This document shows positions 42,805-52,326 of a stretch of 64,000 nucleotides of DNA, piece by piece. Below the pieces are notes generated by a model that worked only from the letters and a program-made list of their open reading frames with translations, was not told where the DNA came from and made no database searches. Each line of letters opens with the position of its first letter. Within the stretch, counting starts at the first letter, position 1. A program made the translations under genes and the position numbers. Location of the stretch: positions 46,744-110,743 of the forward strand of contig CAZEES010000001.1 in NCBI GenBank assembly GCA_964511265.1. Reading direction: 5' to 3'. The stretch is from Nitrosopelagicus sp964511265 (GTDB lineage Archaea > Thermoproteota > Nitrososphaeria > Nitrososphaerales > Nitrosopumilaceae).

Positions 42805-45800
42805 TTGGTACATGTAAAAAAAGTTGAGATCTTTGGTTTCAAATCGTTTGGTTTCAAAAATACCATCGTGGATTTTGAGCCTGGATTAGTATCTATATCT
42901 GGTCCAAATGGATCTGGAAAAAGCAACATCTTAGATGCAATTACTTTTGCACTTGGTGAAAATAGACCAAAAGTCATGCGTGCACCAAATTTACGTGGTC
43001 TGATGCATGATGTTGAAGGTGCAGCTAGACGTGGACCAAAAATGGCAAGAACCAGTGTTCACTTTGATAATCTAGATAGAAAAATTCCTGTTGATTCTGA
43101 TATTGTTACAATCACTCGTGAGATGAATGATAAAGGTGAGAACCTTTACTATCTTAACAAGAAGAAGGTCATACGTTCAAAAATTCTTGATCTTATGGAA
43201 ATTGCAAATGCAGGATTGAACCAAATCAATAATGTTCAACAGGGAACTGTTACAAGAATTTCTGAAATGACCTCTGAGGAAAAAAGAATTGTCATAGAGG
43301 ATCTAATTGGACTTTCAGCTTTTGACGAGAAGAAAAAGGAAGCAGAAAAACAACTCACAGATGCTGATCATAAACTTGAGATTGCAATGGCAAAGATGGG
43401 TGAAGTCAAAAAAAGAATTGATGAATTAGAAGAAGAACGAAATAAAAAACTTCGATACGACCTTCTCGAAAGGGAACTAAACCGCTACCGTGCTATCTCT
43501 GCTGCGTCAAATTTGAAAACCATTCAATCTGAAAAATCATCTAAAGAAAAAACTCTCAATTCCTTAAATTCTGAAATTAAGCATCTTGAAGAAGAGCGAA
43601 ATTCTATTAGAAAAGACATCTCTGAGATACGAAAACAAAAAACTGAATTCATGGATGAAGTTAATGCATTTAATAAATCCAAATCTGAAATTGAGACTAA
43701 ATTAAGTTATGAACGAAGAAAATTTGATGAGGCTGATAGCCTGATTAAAACAAGTACTACACGTCTGACTGAAATTGACAAAACTCTGCCTAATCATAAA
43801 ATCAACCTTGATAATTTGCAAATACAAAAATCATTTTCTGAATCTCAAATATCCTACTTTAAAGATGAAATAAGAAAACTTCGTGAAACTGTAAACTCAT
43901 TTGATGACAAAACAAAAAATCTTAAAACTCAAAAGACTGAAGCACTAAGAAAACAATCTCAAGTCATTACGCAAAAACGAGACGTTGATCAAAAAATTGA
44001 GCGTCTCACAAACAAAATTACTGCAACCAAACTTGGTGTTGGGCAATTTGAATCTGAATCAACCAATGGAAATGAAAAACTTTCATCTAATCAAGAAAAA
44101 CTAAATGCAATCACACAAAATCTTGAAACACTTGATAGACAAAAAATGAAACTTGAACGTATAATTCAAAATCATAGACACTCTGTATCTGAAATTAATT
44201 CACGAATAAGAAAATTTACAGATGAAAAAACAAAATCTGATAGTGACATACATGAACTTTCTGAATTAATTGATGCATCATCTAAAGGTGCAAACAAATA
44301 TGAAACAAAAATTAAATTTGCAAAAGGAATAATGCATGAAGACTATTCCATTTCAAAACTCAAACATAGCACGCACGACTTTGGAATAGAAGGTTTAGTT
44401 TATGAAATACTCTCTTGGAATAAAAAATACGAACGTGCATCACTTGCAGTCTGTTCTGATTGGATTAAAGCTGTAGTTGTAAAAGACTTTGAATCTCTTA
44501 TCTCACTTGCAGAATTTGTTACAGATAAAAAATTACCTAAACTCAAAATCATTCCATTAGAAGCAATACCTGCAGTAAATATTGAATCGCCAAAACAAAA
44601 AGGTGTTTTAGGAATTCTGTCTGATTATATTAACTGTGAGAAAAAATTTCTACCTCTAAAAAAATTCCTTTTTGGAAATGTAATTCTTGTAGAATCTAGA
44701 AGTATTGCGATTCAATTATCAAAATCTGGCTTTAAAACAATTACTTTATCTGGTGAATATTTTGAAGCAAAAACAACATCTGTTGTAATTGATAATAATT
44801 CAAAAATTTCAAAATTAACAAAAATCATCAACATGAGTGACTCTGTTGAAGGTCTCCAACAAATGATTTTTGCCTTAAGGCAAACAGTCACAAAAAAGAA
44901 GAATCGTACCAAAAAACTAGACTTACTCGTGAAAAATTACGAAAAACGGCTTTCCTTGTCCGAAGTTGGAATGGCTACTACCTCAAATAGTCTTTCTGAG
45001 CTACAAACTAGAATTGCTCAAATCACTCAAAATAAGAAATCATTCGAGTCCAAAATCAATCAATTACAAAGAACCCATGAACGAATTTCACGAGAGCTGA
45101 TAAATCGTAAATCTCATCTAGAATCTTTGGAATCCCAAAAAAAACTTGTCAGGGATAATTATGCAGAACCCCAGATGGACAGAATTGCAAATGAGCTTAC
45201 ACTTGTAAATGAACAAATCGTTGAGCAAGATAAAAAATTAGAACCAATTCAAAATGAACTTAAAGAGAAACAAAAGTACCTTGCTGAATTAATGGCACAC
45301 GATACAAAAATTACAGGTGAGAAGAAAAATCTACAACATACATGTTCTTCTATGAACCAAGAAAAATATCATTTGGAAGTCGACATGCGTCGTGCAACAA
45401 AAGATAAAGAAACATCTGAAGCTGAACTCGAAAAACTACATGACGATGAACAAAACCTCATCTCTACTTCAGGTACCTCTGTAGAACGGATGCAGGAATT
45501 CGATACTAGTCTTGAAAATCTTAACGACAAAGACCGTAGTTCAACAAAAGAAATCTCTTCCTGTGAACGAAATACTGATACCTTGAACCGCGATCTTTCT
45601 GAATTACGTCAAAAAGAATCCAAAATAACATCGCTTCTTGCTACCTTTGGATTTGATGTGAGCATAGAAGTTTTTGATGTTGAATCTACAATCTCATCAC
45701 TTGAATCCGAACAAAATCGTATAAGAAATTCACTTAATGCAGGTGCCCCATCTCAATATATTGAGATATCAAATGGATACAAATCTTCATCATCTAAAAA

Positions 45801-46341
45801 GAACATGCTGGAAAAAGAACGTAACACTATTGTTGCATTCATTGAATCTGTAGAAAAAGACAAAAGGCAAACATTTTTGGATGCGTTTGACACCGTTGAC
45901 ACTCAAGTAAAAGATGCATTCTCAAAGATGACTGGTGGAAGTGCTTGGCTTGAGCTTGAAAATGAGGATGATATATTCAATTCTGGATTAAATTACATAA
46001 TTCAATTCCCTGGAAAGCCAAAGAGAGAGTCGACATCAATCAGTGGTGGTGAGAAAACTCTTGCAGCTACTGTCTTTGTATTGGCACTGCAAAAGCTAAA
46101 TCCTTCTCCATTTTACCTGTTTGATGAGGTTGACGCACATCTTGATGCCCCAAATGCAGAAAAGCTATCCAATATAATCAAAGAGAGATCTGAAGGCAGT
46201 CAATTCATCATGGTGTCCCTCAAAGACTCCGTTGTAGAAAAAGCACGCTTAATCTACGGTGTATTTCCAAAACATGGAGTCTCACATGTTGTAAAATACA
46301 AAGATAAGCAATTGTTATCTACTCTTTCAAACCAACAATAA
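42805..46341 (+). CDS. smc: Chromosome segregation protein SMC
   Basis: This 1178-residue protein starts at TTG 42805 (MVHVKKVEIFGFKSFG). Walker A is GPNGSGKSNILDAI near residue 36. Long coiled coils (about 170-500 and 670-1000) flank a hinge domain (about 510-665, with DFGIEGLVYEIL). The ABC signature SISGGEKTLAA and Walker B YLFDEVDAHLD are near the end. SMC dimers organise chromosomes. The 97 bases upstream are AT-rich with no gene. Confidence 0.96.
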   Translation: MVHVKKVEIFGFKSFGFKNTIVDFEPGLVSISGPNGSGKSNILDAITFALGENRPKVMRAPNLRGLMHDVEGAARRGPKMARTSVHFDNLDRKIPVDSDIVTITREMNDKGENLYYLNKKKVIRSKILDLMEIANAGLNQINNVQQGTVTRISEMTSEEKRIVIEDLIGLSAFDEKKKEAEKQLTDADHKLEIAMAKMGEVKKRIDELEEERNKKLRYDLLERELNRYRAISAASNLKTIQSEKSSKEKTLNSLNSEIKHLEEERNSIRKDISEIRKQKTEFMDEVNAFNKSKSEIETKLSYERRKFDEADSLIKTSTTRLTEIDKTLPNHKINLDNLQIQKSFSESQISYFKDEIRKLRETVNSFDDKTKNLKTQKTEALRKQSQVITQKRDVDQKIERLTNKITATKLGVGQFESESTNGNEKLSSNQEKLNAITQNLETLDRQKMKLERIIQNHRHSVSEINSRIRKFTDEKTKSDSDIHELSELIDASSKGANKYETKIKFAKGIMHEDYSISKLKHSTHDFGIEGLVYEILSWNKKYERASLAVCSDWIKAVVVKDFESLISLAEFVTDKKLPKLKIIPLEAIPAVNIESPKQKGVLGILSDYINCEKKFLPLKKFLFGNVILVESRSIAIQLSKSGFKTITLSGEYFEAKTTSVVIDNNSKISKLTKIINMSDSVEGLQQMIFALRQTVTKKKNRTKKLDLLVKNYEKRLSLSEVGMATTSNSLSELQTRIAQITQNKKSFESKINQLQRTHERISRELINRKSHLESLESQKKLVRDNYAEPQMDRIANELTLVNEQIVEQDKKLEPIQNELKEKQKYLAELMAHDTKITGEKKNLQHTCSSMNQEKYHLEVDMRRATKDKETSEAELEKLHDDEQNLISTSGTSVERMQEFDTSLENLNDKDRSSTKEISSCERNTDTLNRDLSELRQKESKITSLLATFGFDVSIEVFDVESTISSLESEQNRIRNSLNAGAPSQYIEISNGYKSSSSKKNMLEKERNTIVAFIESVEKDKRQTFLDAFDTVDTQVKDAFSKMTGGSAWLELENEDDIFNSGLNYIIQFPGKPKRESTSISGGEKTLAATVFVLALQKLNPSPFYLFDEVDAHLDAPNAEKLSNIIKERSEGSQFIMVSLKDSVVEKARLIYGVFPKHGVSHVVKYKDKQLLSTLSNQQ

Positions 46342-47214
46342 CTACTTTCTTGATAATTCTTTGATGTATGCAATAATTCCTGTATAGTCTATATCGCCAA
46401 ACCCTGCATCTTTGGCATCTGCGTAAACTTTCCTTGCAAGTTTTGCCATAGGTAATTCTACATCAAATGAATCGGCTGCATCATTAATCGTATCAAGGTC
46501 TTTTTTTAAATTTGCAAGAGTGAATGTTGGCGAATAACTCTCTTTGATCATTTTGTATGCCTTACCTTCGCTCATCCCAGTTTTAAAATAAGTTGAATTT
46601 AGTATCTTAAGAAATATTTCTGGATCAAAACCTGCTTTTTTTGTTAATGTAATTCCCTCTGAAAGTGATAATGCAAGCATTGCAATTTGCAAATTCATTG
46701 CAAGTTTAATGGAATGGGCAGTACCTGTATCTCCAAGATAAAATGATTGTTCTGCTATCGAATCAAAAACTTTTTTGAACTTTTCAAAAACTTCTTTCTT
46801 TCCTGATGCCATAATTACTAATTTTCCATCAATCGCAACGTTTGGTCCTCCCATGACGGGAATTTCCAAATAATCTATTCCATTTGAAGCAACATCTTCT
46901 GAAATCTTCCTTGTTAAATTTGGATTCACGGTACTCATATCTGCAATACACATTCCGTCATGTTTTCCTGAAATTACTCCTGAATTACCAAAAATCACTT
47001 CGTTTACTGCATCTGCATCCTTGACTATTGTTATGACTAGATCTGAATCATTTGCAACTTGTTTGGGCGACTCGGCAATTGATGCACCTTTTTGTTTAAG
47101 CTTCTCCGTCTTATCCTTAGTTCTGTTAAAAACTGTAACATCGTATCCTACGTCAAGTAAATGTAATCCTACCGCTTCACCTAACATACCTGTTCCAACA
47201 ATACCGATTTTCAT
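46342..47214 (-). CDS. 3-hydroxyisobutyrate/beta-hydroxyacid dehydrogenase family protein
   Basis: The ATG at 47214 gives 290 residues starting MKIGIVGTGMLGEAVG (NAD(P)-binding). It overlaps the upstream stop in TAATG. Family motifs are visible: the substrate loop YLEIPVMGGPNVA, the catalytic Lys region GTAHSIKLAMNLQIA, and LANLKKDLDTIND. Such enzymes oxidise small hydroxy acids or reduce semialdehydes such as succinic semialdehyde. A role in carbon fixation is possible but not shown. Convergent with smc, abutting. Confidence 0.85.
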   Translation of the reverse strand: MKIGIVGTGMLGEAVGLHLLDVGYDVTVFNRTKDKTEKLKQKGASIAESPKQVANDSDLVITIVKDADAVNEVIFGNSGVISGKHDGMCIADMSTVNPNLTRKISEDVASNGIDYLEIPVMGGPNVAIDGKLVIMASGKKEVFEKFKKVFDSIAEQSFYLGDTGTAHSIKLAMNLQIAMLALSLSEGITLTKKAGFDPEIFLKILNSTYFKTGMSEGKAYKMIKESYSPTFTLANLKKDLDTINDAADSFDVELPMAKLARKVYADAKDAGFGDIDYTGIIAYIKELSRK

Positions 47215-47600
47215 TATCTTCTCTCTTCTCCTACTAATTCCCAATCACTTTTTCCAAATCTTGGTGCAGTGAATTGTAAATGACCAATAATTCTATCACC
47301 TTTTCTCACCATTGCAAAATCTGACTTTTTTGTACTGTAAATTTTTTCTTTTGCTTTGTAACCCCCTTCTATCACTTTTACTCTAAACTTTTTGCTAGCT
47401 TTAACGATTAAACTCCTTGCAACTTTAACATCTCCCATCCATGAAAACATCTCAAATGTACCAAAATTTTCTGTTTTAATCACATAATCATACAATCTTG
47501 CCTCAAACTTGACACCGCGTCGCTTTGCTTCCTCATTCATCCATTGCACAAGTTCATTTCCTGAACCTTTTTCTGCACCAAAGGTTTCTGATTCGCTCAT
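47214..47600 (-). CDS. Unknown protein of 128 residues
   Basis: This soluble, basic protein contains ARLYDYVIKTENFGTFEMFSW and KGDRIIGHLQFTAPRFGKSDWE. No Cys, no signal. No family recognised. It is translationally coupled to the downstream dehydrogenase (TAATG overlap). Confidence 0.6.
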   Translation of the reverse strand: MSESETFGAEKGSGNELVQWMNEEAKRRGVKFEARLYDYVIKTENFGTFEMFSWMGDVKVARSLIVKASKKFRVKVIEGGYKAKEKIYSTKKSDFAMVRKGDRIIGHLQFTAPRFGKSDWELVGEERR

Positions 47601-47707
47601 GAAAATTCTCCTGATTTACTATACATGAAGTTATCTTGGATAATTTTGGTATAGTACAACTATCGTTACCCTAAGTTGATTATTATATTCAAAAACTCAA
47701 AAAAAAA

Positions 47708-48733
47708 GTGAATTACATGTCGACTATTGAATCATCATATTCATCTACAAACCCTGAAATTCAAGCTCTAAATGAACAGTCAAAAAAATATGTTGAACAA
47801 ATAATGATAATTGTGGATGAAGTTCAAAAGGTTATAGTTGGTCAAGAGCAAATAATTAAAAAATTAGTAATTGCACTGATGGCTGACGGCCATGTTCTAT
47901 TAGAAGGTGTGCCTGGATTAGCTAAAACCAAAATGGTTTACACTCTGTCGAAAACACTCGGTGCACATTTTTGTCGAATACAGTTTACCCCAGATCTACT
48001 TCCAGCTGATATAATTGGAACAAAAATTTATGATAATAAAAAAGAAAAATTTGTTACAGAAAAAGGTCCGATCTTTAGCAATCTGATCTTGGCAGATGAA
48101 ATTAACCGTGCACCTCCAAAAGTCCAATCTGCATTACTAGAAGCAATGCAAGAAAAACAAGTAAGTATACACGGTGACACATATGAAATTGAAAAACCAT
48201 TTCTTGTTCTTGCTACGCAAAACCCCATTGAAAGTGAAGGAACTTATAGATTACCAGAAGCTCAAATTGATAGGTTTGCAATAAAATTACTAATTAACTA
48301 TCCCTCAAAAGACAATGAAAAATTAATCATTCAACGTAATACTCAAGAAACTAAGCCTTCAGTTGAAAATATTGTTTCAAAACAAGTAATTCTTGAAATC
48401 CAAAACTTTGTACAAAAAATTTATGCTGATGAAAAGATTGAAGAATACGTATCAAGTATTGTTGATGCTACTCGAAATCCAAAAAATTATGATCTTGAAT
48501 TGGATGGCGTAATAGAATTTGGAGCATCCCCTCGTGCATCAATCTGGCTAATTCTTGCAGCAAAAGCGCATGCATTACTTGCAGGACGAGGATTCGTTAT
48601 ACCTGAAGACATTAAATCAATTGCACATGATGTATTACGTCATAGAATAATTCTGACATTTGAAGCAGAGGCTGAAGGTACCACTTCTGATAATTTGATT
48701 GATAAAATATTAGAAAAAATACGCGCTCCATAG
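47708..48733 (+). CDS. MoxR-family AAA+ ATPase
   Basis: This 341-residue protein starts at GTG 47708 (or ATG 47717). It has the MoxR Walker A GVPGLAKTK, Walker B LILADEINRAPPKVQ, sensor TQNPIESEGTYRLPEAQIDRF, and SPRASIWLILAAKA. MoxR ATPases work as chaperones with von Willebrand A proteins to mature other proteins or insert metal cofactors. It is the first gene of a three-gene operon with DUF58 and VWA proteins (gaps of 7 and 4 bases). Confidence 0.94.
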   Translation: MNYMSTIESSYSSTNPEIQALNEQSKKYVEQIMIIVDEVQKVIVGQEQIIKKLVIALMADGHVLLEGVPGLAKTKMVYTLSKTLGAHFCRIQFTPDLLPADIIGTKIYDNKKEKFVTEKGPIFSNLILADEINRAPPKVQSALLEAMQEKQVSIHGDTYEIEKPFLVLATQNPIESEGTYRLPEAQIDRFAIKLLINYPSKDNEKLIIQRNTQETKPSVENIVSKQVILEIQNFVQKIYADEKIEEYVSSIVDATRNPKNYDLELDGVIEFGASPRASIWLILAAKAHALLAGRGFVIPEDIKSIAHDVLRHRIILTFEAEAEGTTSDNLIDKILEKIRAP

Positions 48734-48740
48734 AATTCCG

Positions 48741-49613
48741 TTGTCCGAAATCAAAGAACTCCTAAAACGTATTAGAGAATTAGAACTCAAAACCAAAGGA
48801 TTAGTGGATGGCATGATGACTGGAAGCTATAAATCAAAAATCCGTGGTAGAGGAATTGAATTTTCAGAGGTTCGAGAATACGTCTTAGGTGATGATGTTA
48901 GACATATTGATTGGAATGTTACTGCTCGTATGAACAAATTACATGTAAAAGAGTTCGTAGAAGAGCGTGATTTACGAGTGTATGTGATCATTGATTACTC
49001 CGCAAGTAATGAATTTGGCTTTAAGAAAAGTAAACAATCAGTGGGTCATGAAGTTGCAGCTTCAATCATATTCTCTGCAATGAAAAATAATGACAGTGTT
49101 GGACTTGGAATATTTACTGACACTCTTGAACAATTCATTCCTGCAAGAAAGGGACGAAAACATAGCCTTACTCTAATACGAACTCTGTTATCTCATAAAA
49201 CAAAAAGCAAAAAAACTAACATTGAATCTTCATTATCCCAGTTACATCATATTTTAGGACAACACAGTGTGATTTTCATCATCTCTGACTACATATCGCC
49301 AAACTTCTTACGCCCATTAAAATTTCTTAAAAATCGTCATGATGTAATCTTATTGAATCTCTCTGATATCCGTGAATCTGAATTACCAAACATTGGGTAT
49401 ACAATGTTGGAAGACATGGAATCTGGTGAACAATTGCTTGTCAATACATCTGACTCTACATTCAGAGAATCTTTTACAAAAAATTCACTAGAATATTCTG
49501 AAAAGATCAAAAATGATATTACAAAACTAAAAGTTGAAATGGTAGATGTATCTGAACAAATTCCTTTTGATATGGCACTAAGACGATTCTTTAATCAACG
49601 GATGAGGCGCTAA
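48741..49613 (+). CDS. DUF58 family protein
   Basis: This 290-residue protein starts at TTG 48741. Family features are GRGIEFSEVREYVLGDDVRHIDWNVTARM and VYVIIDYSASNEFGF, a degenerate VWA-type core. It has no membrane helix. DUF58 proteins almost always accompany MoxR ATPases and are thought to bridge them to membrane VWA proteins. Confidence 0.93.
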   Translation: MSEIKELLKRIRELELKTKGLVDGMMTGSYKSKIRGRGIEFSEVREYVLGDDVRHIDWNVTARMNKLHVKEFVEERDLRVYVIIDYSASNEFGFKKSKQSVGHEVAASIIFSAMKNNDSVGLGIFTDTLEQFIPARKGRKHSLTLIRTLLSHKTKSKKTNIESSLSQLHHILGQHSVIFIISDYISPNFLRPLKFLKNRHDVILLNLSDIRESELPNIGYTMLEDMESGEQLLVNTSDSTFRESFTKNSLEYSEKIKNDITKLKVEMVDVSEQIPFDMALRRFFNQRMRR

Positions 49614-49617
49614 ACCG

Positions 49618-50568
49618 ATGGACTATGAATTTGGATATTGGTATGTACTATTGTCACTCTTTGTATTGCCGGGATTCTATTACTTGTATAGATTTTACAC
49701 AAAAACAAAAAAATCAAACTCGTTAAAGTTTAGCAATCTACAACTTGTCAAAAGTTCCTTATCATCTCAATCACAAATAAGAAAACACCTTCCTTTCATC
49801 TTGATAATAATAGCGATTGGTTTGATAATAATCGGCCTAGCAGATCCTCGAATCCCTCTTGAAAACATCAAAGAAGGCGTTAATGTTGTTTTGGTTCTTG
49901 ATGGATCTGGAAGTATGGCTGCAACTGATTATCCTCCAACAAGATTGGAATCAGCAAAGATTGCTGCAGAAATTTTAATAGAAAACCTCGAACCAAATGA
50001 TCATATTGGCATAATATTGTTTGAATCTGGTGCAACCACTGTTTCATACCTTACACCATTTAAGCAAAAAGCCATTGATGATTTACATGCAATCCGTCAG
50101 CGTGATGGCGCAACTGCGATTGGGGATGGTCTTGTTTTAGGAGTAGATATGGCAAATTCAATACCTAACAAGAAAAAAGTTGTAATCTTACTTAGTGATG
50201 GTGATCATAATGCGGGAATAGTTACGCCAAGTGAAGCAGTACAATATGCTCTACAGAAAAAAATCCAAATACATACGATTGGCATGGGGTCTGAAGAACC
50301 TGTATTACTTGGAACAAACATCTATGGAAATCCACTATATGCTGAATTAAATGAAGAAGAACTTGTTACAATCGCAACTGCTACAAATGGAAGCTATTAC
50401 AAATCTGTTGACAACTACAGCTTGAATGAAATTTTTGAAGATATTTCTGATGAAATTGACAGAGAACTTGAACAAGTTAGCATTAAAGATTGGTTCTTTA
50501 TTACATCAGTAGTCATATTAGCTGTAAATATCTACATTGTATATGGTAAATATAGAATAGTAATCTAA
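49618..50568 (+). CDS. Membrane-anchored VWA domain protein (BatA-like)
   Basis: This 316-residue protein has membrane helices at about 7-24, 60-78 and 296-314. The VWA domain between them holds the MIDAS metal site VLDGSGSMAATD, then RDGATAIGDGL and LLSDGDHNAG. It is the expected last member of MoxR-DUF58-VWA operons (Bat-type). The metal-binding domain should be outside. Its client is unknown. Confidence 0.93.
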   Translation: MDYEFGYWYVLLSLFVLPGFYYLYRFYTKTKKSNSLKFSNLQLVKSSLSSQSQIRKHLPFILIIIAIGLIIIGLADPRIPLENIKEGVNVVLVLDGSGSMAATDYPPTRLESAKIAAEILIENLEPNDHIGIILFESGATTVSYLTPFKQKAIDDLHAIRQRDGATAIGDGLVLGVDMANSIPNKKKVVILLSDGDHNAGIVTPSEAVQYALQKKIQIHTIGMGSEEPVLLGTNIYGNPLYAELNEEELVTIATATNGSYYKSVDNYSLNEIFEDISDEIDRELEQVSIKDWFFITSVVILAVNIYIVYGKYRIVI

Positions 50569-50592
50569 TGTGAGAAAGATATTACTTCTTTT

Positions 50593-51282
50593 TCAGAATT
50601 TTGCTTCTCGTTCTCTTTGAGCTTTGAATTTACCTCTGAACGCAAACGCTGCAATTATTGTGCCAACAAATGGGGCACTCCAGTATAGCCACAGGTTTTC
50701 CATCATTCCAGATAATAATGCTGGAGCAAGTGCACGTGCAGGATTCATTGACGCACCTGAAATAAATGCCAAAAACAAAATGTCTAATCCAACAATGCCC
50801 CCTATGGCTACTCCACTAAAACCTCTCAATCCTTTTGTATATACAACATAAAAGATGACTCCCATAAGCATTGCAGAAGCTAATACTTCTACAGGGAAAA
50901 TTAATAGTATTGAAAAATCAAAGTTTGGTGTATTTGCACCAAGGTCTGCATTTTCTCCAATTACATTCAGAACAAATAATGAGCCTAATATAGCGCCAAT
51001 TATCTCTGCAGCAAAATAATACAAAACCTGAATCTTTGAAATATGCCCTGTAATGTAATATCCAATTGTTACGGCTGGATTGAAATGTGCAAGTGATATC
51101 TTTCCAAATGAATACACTCCAATTAATAATGCTACAAATGGCGCAACTGCTACAAACGGAATTCCTAATTCTCCGTTGAACACCTCTGCATCTAAAACTA
51201 TTGAGCCTGTAGCAAAAACTACAAGAATAAATGTTCCAACTAGTTCCACTGTAAAAATTTGTAAATTAGAATATGCCATCAT
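50593..51282 (-). CDS. Aquaporin (MIP family), linked to arsenic genes
   Basis: This 229-residue channel has about six membrane helices and the two NPA boxes HFNPAVT and GASMNPARALAP. Its start overlaps the arsenate reductase stop by 4 bases, so the two are translated together. In some bacteria an aquaporin beside arsC lets arsenite leave the cell down its gradient (Sinorhizobium AqpS). The same role here is inferred from context; water or glycerol transport cannot be excluded. Confidence 0.9.
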   Translation of the reverse strand: MMAYSNLQIFTVELVGTFILVVFATGSIVLDAEVFNGELGIPFVAVAPFVALLIGVYSFGKISLAHFNPAVTIGYYITGHISKIQVLYYFAAEIIGAILGSLFVLNVIGENADLGANTPNFDFSILLIFPVEVLASAMLMGVIFYVVYTKGLRGFSGVAIGGIVGLDILFLAFISGASMNPARALAPALLSGMMENLWLYWSAPFVGTIIAAFAFRGKFKAQREREAKF

Positions 51283-51686
51283 TTCTCATTATTTATTGTT
51301 GTAATCAAATTCAAAACTTGAGATTTTATCTGATCACGAATTTCTCTAACTTGCTCTATTGTTTTTTCCTTAGGATCTGGTATGTCCCAATCAATCACAT
51401 CTTTTATGAATAATGCTGGGCATGATTCTTTATCCATACATCCCATGTTTACAGTCTTAAAAGAATTTGAAATCATTGATTCTAATACTATTTTTGGTGA
51501 TTGATTTGTGATGTCAATCCCAATTTCATTCATTACTTTTATGACAATTGGATTGAGTTTTGTTGAAGGAACAGTTCCTGCACTAATTACATTGAACTTT
51601 CTTTCTCCAAATTTTCTAAAAAAAGCCTCAGCTATCTGACTTCGACCTGCATTTTCTACGCATACAAATAGAACTTCTCTAGTCAT
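51279..51686 (-). CDS. arsC: Arsenate reductase, low-molecular-weight phosphatase type
   Basis: This 135-residue protein has the phosphatase loop FVCVENAGRSQIAEAF (C9-x5-R) and WDIPDP, the general acid loop. Other Cys at GCMDKESC (about 81-88) match the resolving Cys pair of thioredoxin-linked ArsC. It reduces arsenate to arsenite. It is divergent from arsR across 41 bases and coupled to the aquaporin gene. Confidence 0.9.
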   Translation of the reverse strand: MTREVLFVCVENAGRSQIAEAFFRKFGERKFNVISAGTVPSTKLNPIVIKVMNEIGIDITNQSPKIVLESMISNSFKTVNMGCMDKESCPALFIKDVIDWDIPDPKEKTIEQVREIRDQIKSQVLNLITTINNEK

Positions 51687-51690
51687 AATG

Positions 51691-51719
51691 TTTATATAAA
51701 TATAGATTGATATAAATCT
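51691..51719. promoter_or_regulatory. Divergent arsC/arsR promoter with palindromic operator candidate
   Basis: TTTATATAAATATA (51691-51704) is a TATA candidate about 25 bases before arsR (ATG 51728). On the other strand TTTATATC (51718-51711) fits arsC (start 51686). AGATTGATATAAATCT (51704-51719) is a near-palindrome with two mismatched positions and overlaps the arsC TATA box, so a repressor there could block arsC and perhaps arsR. Confidence 0.5.
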
Positions 51720-51727
51720 TAATTGAT

Positions 51728-52027
51728 ATGAATGGTCCTAGTCTCTTGAAATGCATTTGTGATGAAACTAGATTTGAAATTCTTGAATTACTACAAAAAA
51801 ATAATGAACTATGTGTTAACGATTTTGTAGAGAAATTAAAAAAAGATCAACCTCTTGTGTCACATCATCTTAAAACTCTAAAGATATGCGGAATTGTAAA
51901 GTCTAGAGATGAAGGAAAAAAAGCAATGTATACAATATCTAATTCTCAGTTATCTTCTTTGATATCAACTGTAACTAAAACAAGTAAGAAAATTCCTAAT
52001 TTATGTACCGATGTAAAGTGCTGCTAG
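51728..52027 (+). CDS. arsR: ArsR-family metal/arsenic-responsive repressor
   Basis: This 99-residue winged-helix regulator has LKCICDETRFEILELLQ and the recognition helix QPLVSHHLKTLKICGIVKS. Cysteines at C9 and C11, plus a C-terminal CTDVKCC, could bind arsenite or another metalloid. It is divergent from arsC and probably represses it. Its end overlaps the convergent PII-like gene by 4 bases. Confidence 0.88.
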   Translation: MNGPSLLKCICDETRFEILELLQKNNELCVNDFVEKLKKDQPLVSHHLKTLKICGIVKSRDEGKKAMYTISNSQLSSLISTVTKTSKKIPNLCTDVKCC

Positions 52028-52326
52028 AACTTTTCTGTTCTAACTACGCCTACATCACTGACATACAGAATAATTGCAAAATCTGGAAATAATGTTCTGG
52101 ATACGTCTTCTATAACATCTGATAACTTTTCCTCACGCAGAATTATCTCTACTTTGACATTTTTCTCGTTTTTGAATCCTTGACCACGTAATCCTTTTGC
52201 CCCATTTCCTTCAACCTCGTAAGTAGTGTACCCTGTAATATCATGATTTTTTAAAATATCAATGACATTCTTCTGGGCTAGAATCTCACATGTAATTGTA
52301 AGTAATTTTACGTCATAGAGTTTCAT
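52024..52326 (-). CDS. PII-like regulator (SbtB-type), partner of SbtA
   Basis: This 100-residue protein has a PII-like fold pattern: strand LLTITCEILAQKNVIDILKNHDITGYTTYEVEG, a short loop GAKGLRGQGF, then VKVEIILREEKLSDVIEDV. Its ATG overlaps the SbtA stop by 4 bases. In cyanobacteria SbtB binds adenylates and gates the bicarbonate transporter SbtA. The Cys-rich SbtB C-terminus is missing. Confidence 0.8.
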   Translation of the reverse strand: MKLYDVKLLTITCEILAQKNVIDILKNHDITGYTTYEVEGNGAKGLRGQGFKNEKNVKVEIILREEKLSDVIEDVSRTLFPDFAIILYVSDVGVVRTEKF

